Below, in pieces: positions 57,962 through 64,000 of a stretch of 64,000 nucleotides of DNA; positions within the stretch are counted from its first letter, which is position 1, and the number at the start of each line of letters is the position of its first letter. Location: NCBI GenBank assembly GCA_017437045.1, contig JAFSBY010000040.1, positions 1-64,000 on the forward strand, in the 5' to 3' direction. A program made the position numbers and the translations under genes. The stretch is from Alistipes sp. GTDB taxonomy: Bacteria; Bacteroidota; Bacteroidia; Bacteroidales; Rikenellaceae. The notes beneath the pieces were generated by a model that was not told the origin of the DNA, did not search any database, and was given only the letters and a program-made list of their open reading frames with translations.

Positions 57962-59733
57962 GGCTTCTCGGTGGGGGTTTCAGCGGGTTTCTTGCTTTTT
58001 TCTGGGGCCGGCGTAGCCAATCGTTGCTCGATCTGCGCCTTGTCGTAACCCTTTTCGAGGGCGCGTTTCCAATAGGTCTCGGCCATGAAGCGTTTCCCCT
58101 CGGCATTGAGGATGTCGCCATAGTGGACGAGTAATTCAAGGCTCTTTTGTCCGTCGAGAGCTACGGCTCGTTGCTGGATTTTGCGTGCCTCTTCGAGTCG
58201 CCCCATCTTGAAGAGCACCCAGGCATAGGTGTCCATGTAGGTGGGGTTGTTGTCGGTCAGCTCTACTACCCGTTGGGCCATCTCGAGAGCTCGCTCCAGA
58301 TCGCGTCCTTCAAGCGAGAGAAAATAGGCCCAATTATTGAGTACCAGCACGTTGTCTGTATTAAACGAGAGCGCCTTTTCGTAGGCTCGGTAGCTTTGTT
58401 GAGCCCATTTCTTGGCGCGCGAGGGACGCTCCTCCCCTTCGCTTTGGCTGTGATAGACATCGCCGATCTGTCCCCAAATGACACTCCGCAACGAATCGGT
58501 CGTGGCGTACGATAACGAATTTTTGTAGGCTCGGATTGCTGCCGCATGGCGATTTTGGCGATAGAGTACGTTTCCTTCGGCCATGTGCAGTTCGACCCGC
58601 TCGGGAAAGAGATCCAACGCCCGCTTGACATAGAGTTGTACCGAGTCGTGTCGCTCCAGATAGCTTTCGATGTCGATCACCGTCAGGAAATACTCCTCCT
58701 GGGGTGGCGTGTCATTCAGGTGCGATTTGTAGTAGGCGAGCGCCTGTTCCAGCTCGCCCGAGGCGATCAGGTGGTTGGCATACAGCTCCACGATTTTCGG
58801 ATCGGTGGGGTAGAGGATGGCCAACAACGAGGCCAGATCGTTGATCTGGAAATAGTTGTCGCGGTAAAAGCTCCGGTCGGTCGTGAAGAGGGAGAATTGG
58901 CGAATCTTTTGCTCCTTGGTCATCTCCGGATGGGCAAAGAGGCGGCGATTCACCGTGAGCATGGCGGGGTAGTCCTGTCGGGCGTTGTAGTAGTCCGAGA
59001 GGGCCATCAGCGCACTGAGGCTCGTTGAGTCGATCTCCAGCGCTCGATCAAAATGGAGCCTCGCCAGCGAATCCTGCTTCGTGATGGCGAAGAGCTCGGC
59101 CAGGAGAACCCGATGTTCGACCTCGTAGGGCTCTTCGGCGACCAATTTCTCGGCCTCCAGAATTGCGCGGTCGGTCTGTTGGGTGGCCATGAGCAGCTGT
59201 CGTTTTAGGCGGCTCAGCAGCGGAATGCGGCCAAAGTTCACCTCGGCCGAATCGAGGACGATGATGGCCGAGAAGGGCTGTCCGGCCTGCTCATAGAGGG
59301 CGGCTAAGATACGATACAGGTCGGGATCTTTCTCCCGATCCAGCAGGCTCCGAAAGACCGGAAGCGCCTCGTCGTATCGTTGCAGGTAGAGGAGCGTCTG
59401 CCCATATTGGCGGTGATACCACTTGTTGGCCGAATCGAGCCGATAGGCCCGTCGCGCATATCTCAACGCCTCTTCCGGGTTGTCGGCGAGGTGGTAGGCC
59501 GAGAGCTCGAAATAGGCCGGCGCAAACGCCGAATCGGCCTCGATAGCCTCTTGAAGCAGCCGTTTTGCTTCGCTCTGGTTTTTGAAGATGGTGCGTTGTT
59601 TGACCGCCTCCGTATAACGGTGAACGCTTCGCAACGAGTCGGCCCATTGCGGTTTTGTCTCCTCTCCGCCTCCGACCGCAAAGGCCGTCGAGAAGAGGAG
59701 CACAGAGAGCCATATCGCTACAAAGCGTTTCAT
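57958..59733 (-). CDS. Tetratricopeptide-repeat protein
   Basis: 591 residues. A signal peptide (MKRFVAIWLSVLLFSTAFA) is followed by many TPR helices across residues ~45-560 (for example AYFELSAYHLADNPEEALRYARRAY and YMDTYAWVLFKMGRLEEARK, interrupted). A Pro/Lys-rich tail ends EKSKKPAETPTEKP. Such proteins are adaptors in the periplasm. Co-transcription with the EnvC-like gene suggests a role in envelope or division assembly (inference). The ATG at 59733 is chosen over 59757 because the signal peptide starts there. Confidence 0.86.
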   Translation of the reverse strand: MKRFVAIWLSVLLFSTAFAVGGGEETKPQWADSLRSVHRYTEAVKQRTIFKNQSEAKRLLQEAIEADSAFAPAYFELSAYHLADNPEEALRYARRAYRLDSANKWYHRQYGQTLLYLQRYDEALPVFRSLLDREKDPDLYRILAALYEQAGQPFSAIIVLDSAEVNFGRIPLLSRLKRQLLMATQQTDRAILEAEKLVAEEPYEVEHRVLLAELFAITKQDSLARLHFDRALEIDSTSLSALMALSDYYNARQDYPAMLTVNRRLFAHPEMTKEQKIRQFSLFTTDRSFYRDNYFQINDLASLLAILYPTDPKIVELYANHLIASGELEQALAYYKSHLNDTPPQEEYFLTVIDIESYLERHDSVQLYVKRALDLFPERVELHMAEGNVLYRQNRHAAAIRAYKNSLSYATTDSLRSVIWGQIGDVYHSQSEGEERPSRAKKWAQQSYRAYEKALSFNTDNVLVLNNWAYFLSLEGRDLERALEMAQRVVELTDNNPTYMDTYAWVLFKMGRLEEARKIQQRAVALDGQKSLELLVHYGDILNAEGKRFMAETYWKRALEKGYDKAQIEQRLATPAPEKSKKPAETPTEKP

Positions 59734-59765
59734 GATCGTATCGGTTTTTATCGGCAACCTTGCCC

Positions 59766-60809
59766 TTACAAGGCGCTGTCGAACTGGTGCAGGAAGCGCA
59801 CGTCGTTCTCGAAGTACAGACGCAGGTCTTTCACCCCGTATTTGAGCATGGCAATACGCTCAATACCCATACCAAAGGCGAAACCCGAATACTTCTCGGG
59901 GTCGATATTGATGGCTTTCAGCACGTTGGGGTCTACCATGCCGCAACCCATGATCTCCAGCCAACCCGTACCCTTGCAGACCGGGCAACCCTTGCCGCCG
60001 CAGAGGTTACACGAGACATCGACCTCGGCCGAAGGCTCCGTGAAGGGGAAGTAGGAGGGACGCATGCGGATCTGTGCCTGCTCGCCGAAGATCTCCTTGG
60101 CGAAGTAGAGCAGCGACTGTTTCATGTCGGCAAACGAAACACCCTCGTCGATGTAGAGACCCTCGATTTGGTGGAAGATGCAGTGTGCGCGATACGAAAT
60201 TGCCTCGTTGCGGAATACACGACCCGGGCAGATCACACGGATAGGGGGCTTTTGGTGCTCCATCGTGCGTACCTGAATCGACGAGGTGTGGGTGCGCAGC
60301 AGAATATCTTTGGGCGAGGGCTCCGAGCCTTGCTTCTCGATGAAGAAGGTGTCCTGCATGTCGCGGGCCGGGTGCTCGGGCGGGAAGTTCAGCGAGGTGA
60401 AGACATGCTGATCGTCCTCGATCTCGGGACCATCGGCCACGGTGTAACCCAAGCGGGCAAAGACCTCGACAATCTGGTTCTTAACCAGCGAGATGGGGTG
60501 ACGCGAACCCAGCTCCTCGGCCGTACCCGGGCGGGTCATATCGCCAATCGAAGAGGCCGATTCGGGGGCTGCATTTTGCAACTCCTCGCGCAGCGTGTTG
60601 ATGCGCTGTTGGATGGCCGTCTTCAGTGCGTTTAATTTTTGACCAAGCTCGCGCTTGAGTTCGGGGGCTACGGTTTTGAACTGATCCATCAGAGCCGTCA
60701 GTTCGCCCTTTTTGCCAAGCATGCGGATACGAAAATCCTCTACCTCGGCGGCTGTTTTGGGTGCAAATTCCTCTACTTGTTGCAGAAGGTGGTTGATTTT
60801 TTCAATCAT
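59766..60809 (-). CDS. pheS: Phenylalanyl-tRNA synthetase alpha subunit
   Basis: Catalytic chain of the alpha2-beta2 enzyme that charges tRNA-Phe. 347 residues. The N-terminal helical arm (MIEKINHLLQQVEEFAPK) leads to the class II core. TSLNFPPEHPARDMQDTF, LLRTHTSSIQVRTM and GRVFRNEAISYRAHCIFHQIEGLY are visible, and CNLCGGKGCPVCKGTGWLE is a Cys cluster often seen in this phylum. GFAFGMGIERIAMLKYG forms motif 3. A TAACTTTG box is at 60885-60878. pheT is not adjacent. First gene of pheS-TPR-envC-ybeY-mnmG. Confidence 0.97.
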   Translation of the reverse strand: MIEKINHLLQQVEEFAPKTAAEVEDFRIRMLGKKGELTALMDQFKTVAPELKRELGQKLNALKTAIQQRINTLREELQNAAPESASSIGDMTRPGTAEELGSRHPISLVKNQIVEVFARLGYTVADGPEIEDDQHVFTSLNFPPEHPARDMQDTFFIEKQGSEPSPKDILLRTHTSSIQVRTMEHQKPPIRVICPGRVFRNEAISYRAHCIFHQIEGLYIDEGVSFADMKQSLLYFAKEIFGEQAQIRMRPSYFPFTEPSAEVDVSCNLCGGKGCPVCKGTGWLEIMGCGMVDPNVLKAINIDPEKYSGFAFGMGIERIAMLKYGVKDLRLYFENDVRFLHQFDSAL

Positions 60810-60812
60810 ATG

Positions 60813-60843
60813 TTGAATGTTTACGCTTTTTTCTCTATTTTTG
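60813..60843 (+). promoter_or_regulatory. Promoter of the patatin gene
   Basis: TTG (60813-60815), 20 nt, TATTTTTG (60836-60843), giving a leader of about 50 nt to the ATG at 60901. It overlaps the 5' region of the divergent pheS. Confidence 0.75.
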
Positions 60844-60900
60844 ACCGGTCGCCCGATAACAAAGGCAACTAATCGCACAAAGTTAACAAAAAAAACCGAT

Positions 60901-63231
60901 ATGACGCGCATTTCTGCCCTCTTTCTCGCATTGTTCTTGCTCTTTGGTCCCGTTGTGGAGGCTCGGGAGCAGACCGAAAACCCGCCAAAAGGGGGTGTGG
61001 GCCTGGTCTTGAGTGGTGGTGGAGCGAAGGGTTTATACCACATTGGTGTCATCGAGGCGCTCGAAGAGCGGGGTGTGCCGATCGACTATGTCGCGGGCAC
61101 GTCTATGGGCTCGATCATCGCAGCCATGTATGCCTCGGGCTATTCGCCGGCCGAGATGCGCCAGATTGTCCTCTCGGGGCAGATTCAGGAGTGGGTGTCG
61201 GGGCGTATCGACCCCTCGAAATACAAGCCCTATTATCGGCAGCTGGGCAACTCTCCCTCGTTTATCAACCTTTGGCTTGATTTGAGTGATGAGGAGAAGA
61301 AGTTCCGTATGCCCTCTTCGCTGATCTCCTCGACGCAGGTCGATATGGCTCTTTTGCAACTCTTCACGCCCGCCTCTACGGCGGCCGATGGCGACTTCTC
61401 GCAACTGATGGTGCCTTTTCTCTGTGTCGCTGCGGATATGAATCGCCGCGAGCCGGTGACCCTGGTCTCCGGATCCCTGACCGAGGCGGTGCGTGCCTCG
61501 ATGGCTATTCCGCTGGCTTTCAAGCCGGTAAAGTCGGGCGAGAGACTCTTCTACGATGGCGGTGTTTACGACAATTTCCCCTGGCGGCCGCTCGATGAAC
61601 GCTATGCGCCCTCGCTCTTGATCGGCTCGATTTGTACGAGTGGTAACGTAGTGCCCAAAGAGGGAGATTCGATCATTGATCAGGCTCTGCTCATTGCCAT
61701 GGGTGGTACAGATTATACCCTGCCTGAAGGGCGCAGCGTGACGATTCACCGAGCTATCGAGGCCGGTATGCTCGATTTTGACGATGGGGCCGCGATCATG
61801 GATGCCGGCTACGAGGATACGATTCAACAGATCGACCAGATCCTTGCACGGGTGGGGCAGCCCCTTCCGGCCGAATACTATGCCGCGCGTCGTGAGGCTT
61901 TCCGTCAGAAGTGCCCACCGCTGATCTTCGACAACTATGAGTTGCGCGGTGCTACCGAGGAGCAGACGGCCTATATCCGTGATTATATGCGCGTGGACTA
62001 CCAGACCTTCGACGGACAGCGACAGATGTCCTTCGATCGGTTGCGCGATCTGATGTATGCCTTGATGTCCGGTAGCGACTACACGATGGATATCCCGGAG
62101 GCGTACTACAACCCCGCAACGGAGCGTTATACCTTCAGGGCCAATCTGCGTGCCCGCCCCAACTTCAAGCTGACCATTGGTGGAAATATCTCCTCGACGG
62201 CCTTCAACCAATTCTATATCGGCCTGAACTACCAAACGTTCGGTCGTACGGCCAACCGCTTCAGTGCCGACCTCTATTTGGGTCCGACCTACACCTGGGG
62301 AGCCCTTGGCGGGCGTGTCGATTTCTTCTGGAGCGACCCCTTCTTCCTGACCTACGGCTATAACTTCTCGACCAAGAACTTCCGCCATGGTTCGTTTGGA
62401 CGCATTGCGCGCGTCGATAACACCCTGCCGATCAAGAGTTCGGACAGCTACGGACAGCTGGGGTTGGGTGTTCGTCTGACCCACCGCAGCGTCTTCGATC
62501 TTAAGCTGCATGGCGGCCATACGAATTACCACTATTATCCCGACATTGCCGATCTCGACCACTCGGATCACACCCGCTTCTTCTTCCTCGGAGCCAAGGC
62601 CGAGGTGGCTCGCAACACGCTCGACAAATACCTCTATCCGACGCGTGGCTCCGACCTGCGCCTCTCGGCGATCTATATCTCCGGCAGCGAACGCTTCCGT
62701 GCCGCTTCTGCCAAGAATTTTTCGTCGGGTGACAACCGTAATTGGTGGGGTGCACGATTCAGTTGGACGAAGGTCTTTGATATGCCCTCGCTCAGTTGGT
62801 TCTCGTTGGGCCTGAATGCCGAGTCGGTCTATACGAATCACCCCGATTTTGGGGTGCCGGGAGCTTCGATGCTCTCCAAGCCCTCCTATGAGCCGATTCC
62901 GCACGCCAAGATGATCTTCATGCCCGACTTTTATGCCGATCGTTTTGTGGCCGGAGGTGTACAACCGACCTTCGATCTGATGCCCAACTTCTTCCTGCGT
63001 ACCGGCTTTTATGCCATGTATCGCAACAAGAACCACTATGCTTCGGGTACGCTGGTCGATTGGAAGGATCGCCAGATGCACTATATTGCCGAGTGTTCGC
63101 TGGTTTACCACACCCCGATCGGACCGGTGAATCTCTCCTTTATCAAGTATGATCTGAATAGCTGGCGCAACGCCTATCTGATGTTCAACTTCGGTTATCC
63201 GATCTTTGCCCCGAAGGGAACGTTCTATTGA
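60901..63231 (+). CDS. Patatin-like phospholipase with outer-membrane barrel (PlpD/RssA-like)
   Basis: 776 residues. A signal peptide (MTRISALFLALFLLFGPVVEA) is followed by a patatin domain (about 28-300) with the oxyanion loop SGGGAKGLYHIG, the nucleophile GTSMG and the Asp of YDGGVYDNFPW, all intact. A POTRA-like segment (about 320-400, with MRVDYQTFDGQRQMSFDRL, interrupted) and a 16-strand-type barrel ending NFGYPIFAPKGTFY follow. Such type Vd-like secretion proteins present or release a phospholipase at the surface. The start at 60901 places the signal peptide at the N-terminus and follows its promoter. Confidence 0.9.
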   Translation: MTRISALFLALFLLFGPVVEAREQTENPPKGGVGLVLSGGGAKGLYHIGVIEALEERGVPIDYVAGTSMGSIIAAMYASGYSPAEMRQIVLSGQIQEWVSGRIDPSKYKPYYRQLGNSPSFINLWLDLSDEEKKFRMPSSLISSTQVDMALLQLFTPASTAADGDFSQLMVPFLCVAADMNRREPVTLVSGSLTEAVRASMAIPLAFKPVKSGERLFYDGGVYDNFPWRPLDERYAPSLLIGSICTSGNVVPKEGDSIIDQALLIAMGGTDYTLPEGRSVTIHRAIEAGMLDFDDGAAIMDAGYEDTIQQIDQILARVGQPLPAEYYAARREAFRQKCPPLIFDNYELRGATEEQTAYIRDYMRVDYQTFDGQRQMSFDRLRDLMYALMSGSDYTMDIPEAYYNPATERYTFRANLRARPNFKLTIGGNISSTAFNQFYIGLNYQTFGRTANRFSADLYLGPTYTWGALGGRVDFFWSDPFFLTYGYNFSTKNFRHGSFGRIARVDNTLPIKSSDSYGQLGLGVRLTHRSVFDLKLHGGHTNYHYYPDIADLDHSDHTRFFFLGAKAEVARNTLDKYLYPTRGSDLRLSAIYISGSERFRAASAKNFSSGDNRNWWGARFSWTKVFDMPSLSWFSLGLNAESVYTNHPDFGVPGASMLSKPSYEPIPHAKMIFMPDFYADRFVAGGVQPTFDLMPNFFLRTGFYAMYRNKNHYASGTLVDWKDRQMHYIAECSLVYHTPIGPVNLSFIKYDLNSWRNAYLMFNFGYPIFAPKGTFY

Positions 63232-63252
63232 TGGCGGGGTGAGGGTGGCGCG

Positions 63253-63843
63253 TTAGCGCAAAAGCCGCAATGTCGTAAGCCCGTTCTGACGGCCCACCAC
63301 ATAGGTCAGTGAGGGAGCATCCGTGTCTTTATGGGCACGGAAATCGCTCATGGCCAACTCTTTGCCGAGGGTAAATTGCAGGCAGGAGAAGGTGTCGCCC
63401 ATCTGCATCTTGGCATTCTCACAACTCTCGGCCACAAACCGATTTTCACCCAGATAACGCACCGTGCAGAGACGGTCGGGCAGCCAGCCGATTTGCAAAC
63501 GGTCGCCCACCTTGAGGTTGCCGGTCGCAATCTGCTCGGCATTGAAGAGCTCCGATTCGCCGCTCGTTTCGCTGTGTAATTGTTCGCAGAAGGCACGCCA
63601 ATCACTTCCAGTAGCATATTTGGCCAACACATCGAGCGTACGCAGCGAGACGGTTTTATAGCCACGCGTCGAGTAGCCCCATACGCGCTCCAAGGTGCTC
63701 TCGGAGATATGCTGACGCTGCTCCATCTCGATCACGGCTACAAGGGCCAAGAAATCGGCATGCACGGCCAATCTCTTCTCAAAACGTTCCTCTACGCGTT
63801 GGCGCAGGGCGGCAATTTGCGGAATATCACTTCGTATGCTCAT
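63253..63843 (-). CDS. Uncharacterised HTH-like protein
   Basis: 196 residues. The N-terminal ~95 residues include ISESTLERVWGYSTRGYKTVSLRTLDVLAKY and DWRAFCEQL, the WGY motif region of a Bacteroidetes protein group that resembles a helix-turn-helix. The C-terminal half (about 105-196) is beta-rich with LKVGDRLQIGWLPDRLCTVRYLG and MQMGDTFSCLQF. I do not know its function; a regulator is plausible. It is divergent from a kinase gene, with 41 bp between the start codons. The ATG at 63843 is chosen because the upstream in-frame stretch overlaps the divergent gene. Confidence 0.72.
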   Translation of the reverse strand: MSIRSDIPQIAALRQRVEERFEKRLAVHADFLALVAVIEMEQRQHISESTLERVWGYSTRGYKTVSLRTLDVLAKYATGSDWRAFCEQLHSETSGESELFNAEQIATGNLKVGDRLQIGWLPDRLCTVRYLGENRFVAESCENAKMQMGDTFSCLQFTLGKELAMSDFRAHKDTDAPSLTYVVGRQNGLTTLRLLR

Positions 63844-63884
63844 CGTGTTACAAAAATAATGATTATCTTTGACAATCAAAACGA

Positions 63885-64000
63885 ATGACGATGCAGCAGG
63901 AGAGTGGTCTGTTTGTCGATCTGCCTGAAGAGGAGGGACCAAAAACGGGTTTTTACGACTTTAAGTTGTTGAAAACCACGGCTTATTCGCGGCTGTATGT
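63885..64000 (+). CDS. Start of a probable Ser/Thr protein kinase gene (partial)
   Basis: Runs off the right edge. The ATG at 63885 or 63891 (same frame) opens MTMQQESGLFVDLPEEE, then GFYDFKLLKTTAYSRLYV. This resembles the N-terminus of Bacteroidetes kinase-like proteins, where a phrase such as TAYSxLY precedes the ATP lysine. A TATCTTTG box at 63864-63871 gives a start near 63877, so 63891 fits slightly better. The kinase identity is tentative because only ~38 residues are visible. Confidence 0.5.
   Translation, partial: MTMQQESGLFVDLPEEEGPKTGFYDFKLLKTTAYSRLY

Noticed and set aside
61033-63111. 692-codon open frame on the minus strand opposite the patatin gene
   Set aside because: Antisense shadow; the plus frame has complete catalytic motifs and a barrel.
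1-64000. CRISPR arrays, insertion sequences, prophage, toxin-antitoxin pairs
   Set aside because: No regularly spaced direct repeats, transposase, integrase or phage structural genes were seen.

Overview
This 64 kb window is chromosomal DNA from a member of the Bacteroidetes, most likely a Bacteroidales species and plausibly Rikenellaceae/Alistipes (inference). The support is: many copies of the Bacteroidetes promoter (TTG, 19-20 nt, TAnnTTTG), fimbrillin lipoproteins, an S46 dipeptidyl-peptidase, GH95 and GH32 glycosidases, a DUF4136 lipoprotein, and a PheS carrying an internal cysteine cluster. Genes are dense and GC-rich with short gaps. I saw no insertion sequence, prophage or CRISPR array. 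One tRNA gene is present.

Layout. 0-4 kb: cytoplasmic asparaginase, then an ExbB/membrane protein/ExbD/ExbD energy-transduction operon. 3.9-10.5 kb: RNase HII, a polytopic membrane protein, an AraC regulator with a palindromic operator, a promoter-terminator unit that may encode a small RNA, a UGSC-type protein, and two envelope proteins. 10.6-15 kb: a tight minus-strand operon HAD hydrolase - rdgB - folE - Ser/Thr kinase - GNAT. 15-25.6 kb: GH32 protein, nitroreductase, YfhO, polyprenyl synthase, GH95 fucosidase, SGNH hydrolase, LytTR regulator. 25.7-29.1 kb: lipA-lipB-recJ operon. 29.2-35.3 kb: a CD225 protein and a surface operon on the minus strand made of a 35-residue peptide, a fimbrillin-like lipoprotein, a 1206-residue fimbrillin/LRR/M64-peptidase fusion, and a second fimbrillin. 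35.3-40 kb: tRNA-Leu(UAG), FAD oxidoreductase, a second candidate small RNA, rplS with a structured leader, a zinc-ribbon DUF805 protein, and surE. 40-46.6 kb: polA, queD, sppA and a BNR sialidase-like lipoprotein, all minus. 46.7-54.4 kb: mrp, nadA, DPP7-type peptidase, metG, ilvE, all plus. 54.5-60.8 kb: pheS - TPR - EnvC-like - ybeY - mnmG, all minus. 60.9-64 kb: patatin-barrel protein, an HTH-like gene and the start of a kinase gene.

Most notable observations. (1) Two perfect parS-type sites lie 62 bp apart between ilvE and mnmG. About 6 kb away, between mrp and nadA, is an origin-like stretch: four 11-bp repeats of GTT(G/C)ATAA type, a perfect DnaA box and an AT-rich tract. Together these suggest the window is at or near oriC. 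(2) The fimbrillin operon starts with a 35-codon gene directly preceded by a 12-bp perfect inverted repeat, and contains an unusual fimbrillin/LRR/metallopeptidase fusion whose LRR block is clearly AT-richer than the rest of the gene. This is the best candidate for an undescribed surface system. (3) Two intergenic promoter-terminator units with no convincing reading frame look like small RNA genes and share a 10-nt complementary stretch.
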